A DNA stretch of 64,000 nucleotides from Paracoccus sp. MKU1 (GCF_001447385.1 NZ_LLWQ01000207.1:1-64000); one strand, 5' to 3'; positions 26,547-36,462 are shown, numbered from the stretch's first letter. Numbers and translations: made by a program. The notes: generated by a model not told the origin, from the sequence alone.

Positions 26547-27287
26547 TCAGCGCCCCAGATAGACTTCGATCACATCGGGATTGCGGGTCACGTGGTCCAG
26601 GCTGCCCTCGGCCAGCACCGATCCCTGATGCAGCACCGTCACCTTGCAGTCCAGCCGGCGCACGAAGTCCATGTCATGTTCGACCACCACCACGGCGCGG
26701 GTCTGAGCCAGCCGGACAAGCAGCGCGGTGGTCTGTTCGCGTTCCGCCAGGGTCATGCCGGCGGCGGGCTCGTCGACCAGCAGCAGGCGCGGCTCCTGCG
26801 CCAGCAGCATGCCGATCTCCAGCCATTGCTTCTGGCCGTGGCTCAACTTTCCCGCCTTGCGGTGGGTGTGGTCGGCCAGACCGACCTCGGCCGCCAGTTC
26901 CGCCACCCGCGCCTCCGATGCGGCCGTGGGTTTCCAGAACAGCACCGCAAAGGGGCCGCGGCTCGCCTTCAGCGCCATGGTCAGGTTGGCGGCGACGCTC
27001 TGGTCCTCGAAGACGGTCGGGCGCTGGAACTTGCGGCCGATGCCGGCGCGGGCGATCTGCGCCTCGTTCATCCGCAGCAGCGATTTCGAGCTTTCGCCGA
27101 ATTTCACATCGCCGCTGTCGGGCCGGGTCTTGCCGGTCACGATGTCCATGAAGGTGGTCTTGCCCGCGCCATTGGGGCCGATCACCGCGCGCAGTTCCGC
27201 CGCGCCGATGCTGAAGGACAGGTTGTTGATCGCCCGGAACCCGTCGAAGCTGACCGCGATCCCGTCCACTTCCAGCAGCGCGGTCAT
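26547..27287 (-). CDS. urtD: Urea ABC transporter ATP-binding protein UrtD
   Basis: From ATG 27287 the protein has 246 residues (MTALLEVDGIAVSFDGFRA). It shows Walker A GPNGAGKTTFMD, the UrtD block VTGKTRPDSGDV, GRKFQRPTVFED, signature LSHGQKQWLEIGMLL and Walker B LLLVDEPAAGMT. The frame is open upstream, but this start overlaps the urtC stop by four bases. It is the LivG-like partner of UrtE. Confidence 0.93.
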   Translation of the reverse strand: MTALLEVDGIAVSFDGFRAINNLSFSIGAAELRAVIGPNGAGKTTFMDIVTGKTRPDSGDVKFGESSKSLLRMNEAQIARAGIGRKFQRPTVFEDQSVAANLTMALKASRGPFAVLFWKPTAASEARVAELAAEVGLADHTHRKAGKLSHGQKQWLEIGMLLAQEPRLLLVDEPAAGMTLAEREQTTALLVRLAQTRAVVVVEHDMDFVRRLDCKVTVLHQGSVLAEGSLDHVTRNPDVIEVYLGR

Positions 27288-28519
27288 GCCTTGGCCTCCT
27301 GCTCCTGCAATGCACCCTGGTCTGGACCAAGGTCGCGGCCGTGGCGGCGCGGCGGCAGGATGCCCGCCAGCCGGTCGAAGATGCCCGCGATGCCCTTGGG
27401 CGCGAACAGCGTCACCAGCACGAAGCAAAGGCCAAGCGCCACCTGCCACCAGTCCACCCAGTTGACCGTATAGCCCGGCAAATGAATCGAGGGCGCGCGC
27501 CCGCCCGTGAACCAGCTTGACAGCAGCGAGACCACGATGGCGCCGATCATCACGCCGTAAAGCCGCCCGCGCCCGCCGATGGCGACCCAGACGGCGAGGT
27601 AGATCGAGGCGATGGGCATCAGCTCCGCCGGGTTGATGATGCCCGCCTGCGGATAGTAAAGCGCGCCCGCAATCGCGGTGATCATCGCGGCCAGGGTAAA
27701 GACCGCCAGCTTGAAGCCCTCGACCGGATAGCCCAGGAAGCGCACGCGGGTCTCGTCGTCGCGGATGGCGCGGATGACGCTGCCGAACTTGCCGCCGACC
27801 ACCCATGCGGCCAGCACGTAGAACAGCGCCAGGGCGGCGGCCGAGGCCCAGAGGAACCAGATCGACAGCCGCGCCTGCCCCACCCCGTCGAGGCCGGGGA
27901 TGTTCTGCAATCCCGACAGACCGTTGTTGCCCCGGAAGCCGCTGTCGTTCTGGAACAGCCACAGGGCCAGCGCCAGCGTCATCGCCTGCGTCAGGATCGA
28001 CAGGTACACGCCGTTCACGCGCGACCGGAACGCGAGCCAGCCGAAGACCAGCGCCAGCAGGCCCGGCACCACGACGACAAGGACCAGTTGCGCCGTCAGC
28101 GAATGGGCGAAGGACCAGACCAGCGGCAGGTCCGCGGACCCGACGACGCCGAAGATCTGGTTGGCCACGGCCTCGCGCAACTCCTGCGCGGTGGGCGGGA
28201 TCGGGTTGCCGGAGAGCGAGGCGGCGACGATGGCCTCGGTGCGGGCATACATCAGCCATTGCCCGATCATGTAGCCGCCCAGGGCGAAGAAGGCCATCTG
28301 CCCTAGGGACAGGATGCCCAGATAGCCCCAGACCAGATCCATCGCCAAGGCGGCCAGCGCCAGGCACAGCGTCTTGCCCAGCACCTTGACGGTCGAGGTC
28401 GGGATGACGCCCGAACCGTAGGCCGCGCTCATCAGCGTCACGGCAAGCGTAAAGGCGGCCAGCAGCGCCAGGACGACCAGGGCCGAGGGGTTGCGCAGGA
28501 TGAAGGGTTGCCGGGTCAT
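27284..28519 (-). CDS. urtC: Urea ABC transporter permease UrtC
   Basis: The 411-residue membrane protein carries DLVWGYLGILSLGQMAFFALGGYMIG, NNGLSGLQNIPG and AVWVAIGGRGRLYGVMIGA, which are UrtC hallmarks. I start at ATG 28519 rather than 28537, because it falls one base after the urtB stop and gives the MTRQPF N-terminus. It pairs with UrtB to form the channel. Confidence 0.93.
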   Translation of the reverse strand: MTRQPFILRNPSALVVLALLAAFTLAVTLMSAAYGSGVIPTSTVKVLGKTLCLALAALAMDLVWGYLGILSLGQMAFFALGGYMIGQWLMYARTEAIVAASLSGNPIPPTAQELREAVANQIFGVVGSADLPLVWSFAHSLTAQLVLVVVVPGLLALVFGWLAFRSRVNGVYLSILTQAMTLALALWLFQNDSGFRGNNGLSGLQNIPGLDGVGQARLSIWFLWASAAALALFYVLAAWVVGGKFGSVIRAIRDDETRVRFLGYPVEGFKLAVFTLAAMITAIAGALYYPQAGIINPAELMPIASIYLAVWVAIGGRGRLYGVMIGAIVVSLLSSWFTGGRAPSIHLPGYTVNWVDWWQVALGLCFVLVTLFAPKGIAGIFDRLAGILPPRRHGRDLGPDQGALQEQEAKA

Positions 28520-28520
28520 G

Positions 28521-30443
28521 TCACGCCTCCGCCGCACGGCCGCGCTGCGGGATGATGCCGCGCGGCCGGAACTGGATGAAGATCACGATGAACAGGATCA
28601 TGAAGGTCTGCGCCGCAAGCGTGTTCGAGGGATTGAAGGATTCGATCACCTTCGACAGCACCCCGATCAGCCCGGCGCCCGCCAGGGTGCCCCAGATGTT
28701 GCCGACGCCGCCGACCACAACCGTCATGAAGCTTTGCACGATATATTGCTGGCCCAGCTCCGAGGTGACCTGCGCGAACAGCCCGATGGCCACGCCCGCG
28801 ATCCCGGCGATGCCGGAGCCGAGGCCGAAGGTCAGCATGGCGATGCGGTCGGGGTTGATCCCCATGCTGGCCGCCATGCCGGGGTTTTGCGTCACCGCGC
28901 GGACCTCCAGCCCCAGCCGCGTGCGCTTCATGATGATGAGGAACAGGCCCAGGAACAGCAGCGCCAGCCCGAAGATCGCCACCCGGATGGTCGAGATCGA
29001 GACCACGTCGTTCAGCGTGATCGCGCCCTCCAGCCATGCGGGCGCGGTCAGCGGCCGGGCCTGCGTGCCGAAGATGTTCTTGGCAAGCTGTTGCAGCGCG
29101 ATCGAGACGCCGAAGGTCGCAAGCAGCGTCTCCAGCGGCCGATGCGCCAGGTGCCGGATCACCAGCCGGTACAGCACCACGCCCGCGGCAAAGGTCACCG
29201 CGAAGGCCAGCGGCAGCGCCGCCACCAGCGACAGGGTGCGGTCCGCGATCACGGTCTGCGCGACATAGCCGGTATAGGCGCCCATCATGATGAATTCGCC
29301 ATGCGCCATGTTGATGACGCGCATCACCCCGAAGGTGATCGCCAGCCCGATGGCGGCCAGGAAATAGATCGAGGCCAGAGACAGCGCGTCCAGCCCCAGG
29401 TCGATCCCCTTCATCGCCACCAGCCGCCATTCCGCACCCCTTTGCGCGGCGCGGGCGGCGTCGGTCACGGCCGCCTCGGGTTCGGCAAAGATATCGAAGA
29501 AGCGGATGTCTGCCAGCGCCGCCTCGGTCTCGGCCTCGGTCGCGGCGGGCGGGACGGTCCCCGCGCCCTCCAGCGCCTCATAGGCGCGGTCGCGGGCTTG
29601 CGGATCGGACAGCTCGGCGGCGGAAACGCCGCCCACCCTGCCATCGACGATATGCGCGGCCAGCGCATTGCGCTGGTCGGCGGCGGTCAGGCGCGGCTGG
29701 ATCAGCCCCTGTGCCGTCAGCAGGGCGACGGCGGCCTCGCGCGGGAAATCGGCTGACCCCACGCGCAATTCGCCGGCGATATTGGCGCCCTGCGGCTCCT
29801 CGGTCGAGGCCACGCGCCGGGTCGCCAGCAAAGGGTTCAGCGCGGCGCGGAAATCAAGGCCCACATCGCCCGCCATGTCCTGGATGGCTGCCACCCGCGC
29901 GGCGGGATCGGCGTCGAATCGGATGGCCAGCAGCTTTTCGATCCGGGCGCGGCGGGCGGCCAGCGCGGGGTCCGGATCGGGCGCGGCGGCGCGCAGGGCG
30001 GCCAGATGCTCGGGGGTGCCGTCGCGGGCGATGCTGGCCAGCGCGGCGGCGCGGCGGGCGCGGTCGGGGCTGGACACCTCTCCCGCGACCAGCGCCGATT
30101 CGATGACGCCGCGCACCCCGGCATTGGGCCGCAGCATCTTCGGGTCCGCGCCCCTGACAGCCTGCCCCGTCACCGCATCGGTGGCGCCGTCACCCGCGAC
30201 GATCACCAGCCGCCCCGTCTCGGTCACGCCGAGCGCGCGGCCCGCCCAGGCCGACAGCAGCCCCAGCCCCTCGGGTCCGGTGGCGGCGATCTGGGCCACC
30301 AGGGGCTCGACCGTGCGGCGCGAGGGGCGCTCGATCTGGTCCAGGTGGTCGGCGATGACCGCTTCCAGCGCCGGATTGGCGGCGGCGGGCAAGACCAGGA
30401 ACAGGCTCAGCAGCAAGGCGATCAGGCGGCAGGTCATGGGCAT
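28521..30443 (-). CDS. urtB: Urea ABC transporter permease UrtB with long N-terminal region
   Basis: The 640-residue protein has a signal-like segment (LIALLLSLFLVLPAAA), about 320 mostly helical residues predicted outside the membrane, and a C-terminal LivH-like permease with FGVMRVINMAHGEFIMMGAYTGY and VVVGGVGNIWGTLAGAGLIG. The long extracytoplasmic region is known in UrtB proteins, but is at the large end here. The frame stays open upstream through urtA sequence; the start at 30443 (or 30437) follows the signal segment. Its N-terminal domain has no known role that I can state. Confidence 0.92.
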   Translation of the reverse strand: MPMTCRLIALLLSLFLVLPAAANPALEAVIADHLDQIERPSRRTVEPLVAQIAATGPEGLGLLSAWAGRALGVTETGRLVIVAGDGATDAVTGQAVRGADPKMLRPNAGVRGVIESALVAGEVSSPDRARRAAALASIARDGTPEHLAALRAAAPDPDPALAARRARIEKLLAIRFDADPAARVAAIQDMAGDVGLDFRAALNPLLATRRVASTEEPQGANIAGELRVGSADFPREAAVALLTAQGLIQPRLTAADQRNALAAHIVDGRVGGVSAAELSDPQARDRAYEALEGAGTVPPAATEAETEAALADIRFFDIFAEPEAAVTDAARAAQRGAEWRLVAMKGIDLGLDALSLASIYFLAAIGLAITFGVMRVINMAHGEFIMMGAYTGYVAQTVIADRTLSLVAALPLAFAVTFAAGVVLYRLVIRHLAHRPLETLLATFGVSIALQQLAKNIFGTQARPLTAPAWLEGAITLNDVVSISTIRVAIFGLALLFLGLFLIIMKRTRLGLEVRAVTQNPGMAASMGINPDRIAMLTFGLGSGIAGIAGVAIGLFAQVTSELGQQYIVQSFMTVVVGGVGNIWGTLAGAGLIGVLSKVIESFNPSNTLAAQTFMILFIVIFIQFRPRGIIPQRGRAAEA

Positions 30444-30463
30444 TCCCGTCTGGAGGCGAAAGA

Positions 30464-30480
30464 GGGCGGCTGCACCGCCC
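30464..30480 (-). other. Intercistronic hairpin between urtA and urtB
   Basis: GGGCGG and CCGCCC form a 6-base stem with a 5-base loop in the 47-base gap after urtA. As in two other importers of this window, the hairpin follows the binding-protein gene and may set its excess over the permease. Confidence 0.5.
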
Positions 30481-30490
30481 CCAAAGCCGG

Positions 30491-31777
30491 TCAGTAATTC
30501 GACTGGACCTGCACGCAGCTGGTGGTCTGGGTGTTGAACATGCCGCATTGCTTGCCCGGCCAGTCGGCATCCAGCACGGCGGATTCGGGCAGGTAGTCGG
30601 TCCAGGCGTCGCCCGGCACCGGCTCGGTCTGGCTGACGATGTCGAACTGGCCGTCGGCGCGGATCTCGCCGATCAGCACCGGCTTGGTCAGGTGGTGGTT
30701 GGGCAGGACCGTCGCCGTGCCGCCGGTCAGGTTCGGCACCTCGACCCCCACGATAGCGTCCAGCACCGGATCGACATCGGTGGTGCCTGCCTTTTCCACC
30801 GCCGCGACCCAGGCGCTGAAGCCGATCATCGTCGCCTCCATCGGATCGTTGGTCACGCGCTTGTCGTCGCCGATGAACTTGTGCCATTCCTCGATGAAGG
30901 CGGCGTTCTCGGGCGTGTCGGCGGACTGGAAATAGTTCCAGGCGGCCAGGTGCCCGACAAGGTTCGTGGTATCCAGCCCGGAAAGCTCTTCCTCGCCGAC
31001 CGAGAAGGCGATGACCGGGATGTCCTCGGCCGAGACGCCCGCCGCCGCCAGTTCCTTGTAGAAGCCGACATTGGCATCGCCGTTGATGGTCGAGACGACG
31101 CCGACCTTCTTGCCGTCCGCCCCCAGCGCCACCACGTCCGCGACGATCTTGGACCAGTCCGAATGCCCGAAGGGGGTGTAGTTGACGAAGATGTCCGCGA
31201 CGGCGACGCCCTTGTCCTTCAGATAGGCGTCGAGGATGTTGTTCGTGGTGCGCGGATAGACGTAATCGGTGCCCAAGAGCGCCCATTTCTCGACGCCCAG
31301 TTCCTCCATCATGTAATCGACCGCCGGGATCGCCTGCTGGTTCGGGGCGGCGCCGGTATAGATGACGTTCTTCGAGCTTTCCTCGCCCTCGTATTGCACC
31401 GGATAGAACATCAGCCCGTTCAGTTCCTCCAGCACCGGCAGCACCGACTTGCGGGAAACCGAGGTCCAGGCGCCGAAGATCACGTCCACCTCGCTGACGG
31501 TCAGCAGTTCGCGCGCCTTTTCGGCGAACAGCGGCCAGTCCGAGGCCGGATCGACCACCACGGCCTCCAGCGGGCGGCCGAGCAGCCCGCCCTTGGCGTT
31601 CTGGCGCTCGACCATCATCAGCACCGTGTCCTTCAGCGTGGTTTCCGAGATCGCCATGGTGCCCGAGAGCGAGTGCAGCACGCCGATCTTGATCGGCTCG
31701 CCTTCCTGCGCCCAAGCGATGCCCGCAAGCCCGGTCGAAATCGCCAGAACGGCGGCTGCGCTGATAGTCCTGTTCAT
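30491..31777 (-). CDS. urtA: Urea ABC transporter periplasmic binding protein UrtA
   Basis: The 428-residue protein has a signal peptide (ending GIAWAQ) and UrtA blocks IKIGVLHSLSGTMAISETTLKD, FYPVQYEGEESSKNVIYTGAAPNQQ as overlapping segments, TDYVYPRTTNNI and a cysteine-bearing C-terminus. Start at 31777 matches the signal peptide; an upstream ATG would add 23 residues without a signal. Urea is the usual ligand, though related proteins take short amides. No urease or amidase gene follows in this operon. Confidence 0.93.
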   Translation of the reverse strand: MNRTISAAAVLAISTGLAGIAWAQEGEPIKIGVLHSLSGTMAISETTLKDTVLMMVERQNAKGGLLGRPLEAVVVDPASDWPLFAEKARELLTVSEVDVIFGAWTSVSRKSVLPVLEELNGLMFYPVQYEGEESSKNVIYTGAAPNQQAIPAVDYMMEELGVEKWALLGTDYVYPRTTNNILDAYLKDKGVAVADIFVNYTPFGHSDWSKIVADVVALGADGKKVGVVSTINGDANVGFYKELAAAGVSAEDIPVIAFSVGEEELSGLDTTNLVGHLAAWNYFQSADTPENAAFIEEWHKFIGDDKRVTNDPMEATMIGFSAWVAAVEKAGTTDVDPVLDAIVGVEVPNLTGGTATVLPNHHLTKPVLIGEIRADGQFDIVSQTEPVPGDAWTDYLPESAVLDADWPGKQCGMFNTQTTSCVQVQSNY

Positions 31778-31872
31778 CCCTGTCTCCCCTTGTATCGTTG
31801 CCAGCGGGTTCAAGGGCACTAGAGGGCATCGGCGGCACGCCGCCAATTCCTGCGCGCCCGACCATCACCCGG

Positions 31873-31922
31873 TGGCATGAACTGGCAAGATTTCAGGCAA
31901 TTCGCCGGGTCATTTCCCGCAA
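31873..31922. promoter_or_regulatory. Weak pair of QhpR-like boxes upstream of urtA
   Basis: TGGCATGAACTGGCA (31873-31887) and GGTCATTTCCCGCAA (31908-31922) each match the 15-base element of the qhpA and aldehyde dehydrogenase promoters at about 11 of 14 defined positions. Their order is opposite and the gap is 20 rather than 32-33 bases. They lie 95-145 bases upstream of urtA, and also just past the end of qhpG. This may be chance. Confidence 0.25.
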
Positions 31923-32020
31923 AGCAGGCAGACTCCGACCAAATTTCAGCGCCGTGGGGTGGCGCGCCTGATCGTGCCGCAGGCGATTCACCCAGGGTTC
32001 CGCCGGGCCGAGGCGCCGGG

Positions 32021-33262
32021 TCAGCCGGTCTGAGGCCCGGCCTGCTGGAGCTGCCTGGCGATCCGTGCCCCCGCCTCGCCCCATCGGGCTTGCAGGGCAA
32101 GGGCGCCGCCCCGCTGCCATGACCGCCAGGCCTCGGCCGCCGGAATGTTGCCGAACCAGCCGATACCCTGCGGCGCGGCGGGGGTATGCAGCACCTCGCG
32201 CTCGGCCAGCAGCCCGTCCTCGACCAGGATGGCGCGGGCGACGCGCGGGCTTTCCGGCGGCGCGGCGGCAGGGCGGTCGTCGGGAAAGCCCAGCCGCGCC
32301 GACCAGAAGGGCTCGGCGCGAAACCGCGGCTCGGCGCGCAGGAAATCGCGGCCGATCCGCGCCTGGTGCAGGCTCGTCCGCAGCGCGCGCTCGGTCAGGA
32401 AGCGGCGGCAGAGGGATTCGGAGCCAGGCCGGGCCGCCAGGGTGCGGCGCACGGCGGCGGCGGCCAGCGCGCTCGACACCGCCCAGAACTGGCCATGGCC
32501 GGAAAGCGGGTCCATGGCGGCAAAGGCGTCGCCGACACGCAGCAGGTCCAGCGCCCCGACCGGCTCGGGCAGGCGCGGCGCCGCCTCGCGCACCAGCGGC
32601 GGGCCCGGCAGCGACGCATCGGCCAGGGCGGGCTCGGCCGCGGCCATGGCGGCCCGCAGCCGGTCGGCCGGCGTGCCATCGCCGGCCGCATCCAGCATGG
32701 CCTGCACCCAGACCCGCCCGTCGGGCAGCGCCACGCGCCAGAGCCAGCCTTGCGCCAGCGCCGCCAGCCGGATGCCGGGGGGCAGGCCGGCCTCGACCCA
32801 GCCGGACAGCGCCAGGGTGGCCGGGGCCTTGCCGCCCGCGGCGTGCGACCGGCGCCCCCTGGCGTCAATGACCATGGGCGCGCGCAGCCTTCGACCGCCG
32901 AGCCACACCCCGCCCGGTTCCGGCCGGCCGCTGCTGACGACCAGCAAGGCGCCGGCGGCTTCGGCGCAACGGCGCAGATGCGCGTCCAGCGCCGCGCGCT
33001 CGACCACATGCTCGGCATTGCTTTCGCTGATCCCGGCCCAGTCCACCTGCCGCCGCAGCGGGCCTGCAATACCGTCGAACCCGTCGAGCAGGCCCTGGCC
33101 CGCCAGCCAGCGGTGCAGGCGCGGGCTGAGCCCCTCCAGCCGCGGCCGGCTGCGGGCGGGATCGACCAGCAGCACGCGCAGCCCGTCGCGCGCGGCCAGC
33201 CAGGCCGAAACCGCGCCCGCCGGCCCGCCGCCCAGCACGATCAGATCGGCATCCGCGCCCAT
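32021..33262 (-). CDS. qhpG: FAD-dependent tryptophan monooxygenase for amine dehydrogenase maturation
   Basis: The 413-residue flavoprotein has the dinucleotide motif LIVLGGGPAGAVSAWLAARD at residues 7-26 and the second FAD motif GDAFAAMDPLSGHGQ. QhpG is known to hydroxylate the precursor tryptophan of QhpC, a step toward the cysteine tryptophylquinone (CTQ) cofactor. Ribosome site GGAGGGAAG before ATG 33262. It is divergent from qhpA, with a 202-base shared promoter region holding the paired boxes, so co-regulation with the structural genes is likely. Confidence 0.9.
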   Translation of the reverse strand: MGADADLIVLGGGPAGAVSAWLAARDGLRVLLVDPARSRPRLEGLSPRLHRWLAGQGLLDGFDGIAGPLRRQVDWAGISESNAEHVVERAALDAHLRRCAEAAGALLVVSSGRPEPGGVWLGGRRLRAPMVIDARGRRSHAAGGKAPATLALSGWVEAGLPPGIRLAALAQGWLWRVALPDGRVWVQAMLDAAGDGTPADRLRAAMAAAEPALADASLPGPPLVREAAPRLPEPVGALDLLRVGDAFAAMDPLSGHGQFWAVSSALAAAAVRRTLAARPGSESLCRRFLTERALRTSLHQARIGRDFLRAEPRFRAEPFWSARLGFPDDRPAAAPPESPRVARAILVEDGLLAEREVLHTPAAPQGIGWFGNIPAAEAWRSWQRGGALALQARWGEAGARIARQLQQAGPQTG

Positions 33263-33323
33263 GCGCTTCCCTCCGCTTCGCCTGCATGATCGGCATTCTG
33301 CGCCCGCTTCCGGCCGGCAAACC

Positions 33324-33385
33324 TGACATTTGCGGCCAAATCGGCGCGGCGCGACGATCTGCCGCGACTCTGGCCGGGAATGACA
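33324..33385. promoter_or_regulatory. Inverted pair of 15-base boxes between qhpG and qhpA
   Basis: TGACATTTGCGGCCA (33324-33338) and TGGCCGGGAATGACA (33371-33385) are inverted copies of one element, 12 of 15 bases alike, separated by 32 bases. The same pair with 33-base spacing precedes the aldehyde dehydrogenase gene. Consensus: TGGCCGSRWATGNCA. The symmetric layout between divergent qhpG and qhpA suits a shared activator site, most simply for QhpR; binding is inferred. Confidence 0.65.
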
Positions 33386-33464
33386 AGAAACCTGCCGCCC
33401 CCCGGCGCTTTTCTGGATCCCATCGCAATCGGGTCATCCCCGACGAGCCAGAGGAAGCCGCCAG

Positions 33465-35000
33465 ATGAAGCCACTTACCCGAACCGCGCTGGTCTCTGTC
33501 GCCGCCCTTGCCGCCACCCCGGCGCTGGCGGTGACCGGCGAGGAGGTGCTGGAGAACGCCTGCGCCGCCTGCCATGTCAAGCACGAGGACGGCCGATGGG
33601 AGCGCATCGACGCCGCCCGCAAGACGCCCGAGGGCTGGGACATGACCGTGACGCGGATGATGCGCAACCACGGCGTCGCCCTGGAACCCGAGGAGCGCGC
33701 GGCCGTGGTGCGCTATCTTTCCGACACCCGCGGCCTGACCCTGGCCGAAACCGAGGAACGCCGCTACATCCTGGAACGCGAGCCGGTGGCCTGGGACGAG
33801 GGCCCCGATACGCTGATGACCCAGACCTGCGGCCGCTGCCATTCCTATGCCCGCGTGGCGCTGCAACGCCGCACGCCCGAGGACTGGAAGCATCTGGTCA
33901 ACTTCCACCTCGGCCAGTTCCCGACGCTGGAATATCAGGCGCTGGCGCGGGACCGCGACTGGTGGGGCATCGCCCAGGCCGAGATCATCCCCTTCCTCGC
34001 CAAGACCTATCCGCTGGGCGAGGCGCCGGCCGCCTTTGCCGGCGATGCCTCGGGCGATTACGTGCTGGCCGGGCGGCAGCCGGGGCGCGGCGACTATACC
34101 GGCCGGCTGGCGCTGAAGAAGGCGGGCGAGGATTACGAGGTGACCATGACCCTCGACTTCGCCGATGGCAGCCGGAGCTTTGCCGGCACCGGCCGCATCC
34201 TCGGCGCCGGCGAATGGCGGGCGACGCTGAGCGACGGCGAGACCACCATCCGCCAGGTCATGGCCTTCGAGGACGGCCGCTTCTCGGGCCGCTGGTATCA
34301 TGCCGACAGCGACGTGATCGGCGGAAGGCTGGCGGCGGTGAAGGCGGACGGCGCGCCGCAGGTGCTGGCGGCCGCCCCCGCACGGCTGAAGATCGGCGAG
34401 GAAACGCGGGTCCGCGTCGCGGGCACCGGCCTGGGCGATGCGTTGACCCTGCCCGAAGGCGTTACCGGCAGCGTGGAAAGCGCCGGGGACGGCGTGACGG
34501 TGCTGAAGCTGACCGCCAGCGGCGCGCCCGGCCCGGTCAGCCTGGATCTGGGCGGGCAGAAGGTCGAGCTGGTGGCCTATGACCGGCCCGACCGCATCAG
34601 CATCGTGCCGGACATGACCATCGCCCGCATCGGCGGCAATGGCGGCCCGATCCCCAAGGTGCCCGCGCAGTTCGAGGCGATGGGCTGGCTGAACGGCCCC
34701 GACGGCGAAGCCGGGACCGAGGACGACATCGCCCTGGGCGCCTTCCCGGCCAGCTGGGCCACCGACAATTTCGACGAGGAGGCGGAAAAGATGCAGGACG
34801 CGAAATATGCCGGCTCAATCGACGATACCGGCCTGTTCACGCCGGCCGATGCCGGGCCGAACCCGGAACGCCCGATGCAGACCAACAATGCCGGCAACCT
34901 GAAGGTGATCGCGACCGTCACCGCCGACGACCAGCCGCTGACCGCCGAGGCGCATCTCTACGCCACGGTCCAGCGCTTTGTCGATGCGCCGATCCGGTGA
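33465..35000 (+). CDS. qhpA: Quinohemoprotein amine dehydrogenase alpha subunit, diheme
   Basis: The 511-residue protein has a signal peptide ending TPALA at residue 22 and two cytochrome c motifs, CAACH (Cys33-His37) and CGRCH (Cys122-His126), then beta-rich domains with LAGRQPGRGDYTGRL. This is the alpha subunit of QHNDH, which oxidises primary amines in the periplasm; its hemes move electrons from CTQ to external cytochrome or azurin. Length and heme spacing fit the Paracoccus enzyme. It opens the qhpADCBEF operon. Confidence 0.95.
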   Translation: MKPLTRTALVSVAALAATPALAVTGEEVLENACAACHVKHEDGRWERIDAARKTPEGWDMTVTRMMRNHGVALEPEERAAVVRYLSDTRGLTLAETEERRYILEREPVAWDEGPDTLMTQTCGRCHSYARVALQRRTPEDWKHLVNFHLGQFPTLEYQALARDRDWWGIAQAEIIPFLAKTYPLGEAPAAFAGDASGDYVLAGRQPGRGDYTGRLALKKAGEDYEVTMTLDFADGSRSFAGTGRILGAGEWRATLSDGETTIRQVMAFEDGRFSGRWYHADSDVIGGRLAAVKADGAPQVLAAAPARLKIGEETRVRVAGTGLGDALTLPEGVTGSVESAGDGVTVLKLTASGAPGPVSLDLGGQKVELVAYDRPDRISIVPDMTIARIGGNGGPIPKVPAQFEAMGWLNGPDGEAGTEDDIALGAFPASWATDNFDEEAEKMQDAKYAGSIDDTGLFTPADAGPNPERPMQTNNAGNLKVIATVTADDQPLTAEAHLYATVQRFVDAPIR

Positions 35001-35004
35001 CGCC

Positions 35005-36462
35005 ATGGGAGCCCTGACCCTGATCCGCCACAATGCCCACCGCGTCGATGTCGACGGCCACGCGATGCTGATGCATGTGCCGACGACCAGCCTGTTCGAG
35101 CTCGACGGCGTGGCGCGCGACGTCTACGACCTGTTCCGGCGGACGCCCGCCGTCGATCCCGATCTGATGCGCGCCGAGCTTGGCCCCCAACACGGCCCCG
35201 ACACGCTGTCGGAATGCCTGCAAAGCTTCCTGGCGCTCGACATCCTGCGCGATGCCGATGCGGCGGACATCCCCCGCCCGGTGGTGAAGGTCGAGGAGAT
35301 CCCGCTCTCGACCATCATCCTGAACGTGAATACCGGCTGCAACCTCGCCTGCACCTATTGCTACAAGGAGGACCTGACCACCCCGGCCAAGGGCCAGAAG
35401 ATGGGCTTTCAGACGGCGCGCGCCAGTTTCGAGCTGCTGCTGAAGCAGGCCCAGGCCCGCGACCGGGTGAACGTGGTGTTCTTCGGCGGCGAGCCGCTGT
35501 CGAACATGCCGCTGATCCGCGAGGTGGTGGCCTATGCCCTGCCGCGCGCGGCGGAACTCGGCAAGACGGTCGATTTCTCGCTGACCACCAATGCCACGCT
35601 GCTAACGCCGGAACTGGTGGACTGGTTCTACGCGCATCGCTTCGCGCTGACGGTCAGCATGGACGGGCCCAAGGCGCTGCATGACGCGAACCGCAAGACC
35701 GTGGGCGGCAAGGGCACCTATGACCTGGTGGCGCGCAATGTGCGGATGCTGCTTGCGCGCTATCGCTCGCGCCCGGTCGGCGTGCGGGTGACGCTGACGC
35801 GCGGCGTGACCGACGTCATCGGCATCCACGACCACCTGAAGAACGAACTGGGCTTTCACGAGGTCGGCTTCGGCCCGGCGACCTCGGGGCCGATCGCGGT
35901 CTTCAACCTGGACCAGGAGGCGCTGAAGCGCGCCTTCGAGGACATGAAGACCCTCGGCCGGCGCTATGTCGAGGCCGCCTGCCGGGGCGAGAACATCGGC
36001 TTTTCCAACATGCACCAACTGCTGACCGATATCGCCCAGGGCACCAAGAAGGCCGTGCCCTGCGGCGCCGGGCTGGGCATGCTCGCCGTGGACAAGGAGG
36101 GCGAGCTGCACCTCTGCCACCGCTTCGTCGGCTCGAACCAGCCGACCTATGGCAATGTCGAAACCGGCATCGACATCCCCAAGCTCGCCGGTTTCATCGA
36201 GACCGCACAGGACCGCAGCGCCTTCGGCTGCAAGACCTGCCGCATCCGCAGTATCTGCGCCGGCGGCTGCTATCACGAAAGCTATGCCCGGCAAGGCGAT
36301 CCCTTCGCGCCGGTCTGGCATTACTGCGACCTGATGCGGGACTGGGTCGATTTCGGCATCGAATCCTATGTCCGCATCATGCAGGCCAACCCGTCCTTCT
36401 TCCGCAGCCAATTGGAACCCCGGATCACCCGGTCCGGCCCAGCAAGGGAGGTTCTCCAATGA
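35005..36462 (+). CDS. qhpD: Radical SAM enzyme forming thioether cross-links in QhpC
   Basis: From ATG 35005 the protein is 485 residues. The radical-SAM cluster motif is CNLACTYC (Cys112, Cys116, Cys119), followed by FFGGEPLSN. The C-terminal SPASM region has the cysteines of PCGAGLG, LHLCHRF and [14 protein letters not shown] for auxiliary Fe-S clusters. QhpD is known to make the three Cys-to-Glu/Asp thioether bonds in the gamma subunit. It starts four bases after qhpA and overlaps qhpC (ATGA), consistent with coupled production of enzyme and substrate peptide. Confidence 0.95.
   Translation: MGALTLIRHNAHRVDVDGHAMLMHVPTTSLFELDGVARDVYDLFRRTPAVDPDLMRAELGPQHGPDTLSECLQSFLALDILRDADAADIPRPVVKVEEIPLSTIILNVNTGCNLACTYCYKEDLTTPAKGQKMGFQTARASFELLLKQAQARDRVNVVFFGGEPLSNMPLIREVVAYALPRAAELGKTVDFSLTTNATLLTPELVDWFYAHRFALTVSMDGPKALHDANRKTVGGKGTYDLVARNVRMLLARYRSRPVGVRVTLTRGVTDVIGIHDHLKNELGFHEVGFGPATSGPIAVFNLDQEALKRAFEDMKTLGRRYVEAACRGENIGFSNMHQLLTDIAQGTKKAVPCGAGLGMLAVDKEGELHLCHRFVGSNQPTYGNVETGIDIPKLAGFIETAQDRSAFGCKTCRIRSICAGGCYHESYARQGDPFAPVWHYCDLMRDWVDFGIESYVRIMQANPSFFRSQLEPRITRSGPAREVLQ

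Noticed and set aside
28521..31868. A single 1115-codon frame joining urtA-region DNA and urtB as a fusion protein
   Set aside because: The upstream part is out of frame with the clear urtA gene and has no family similarity; UrtB has its own signal segment starting at 30443.
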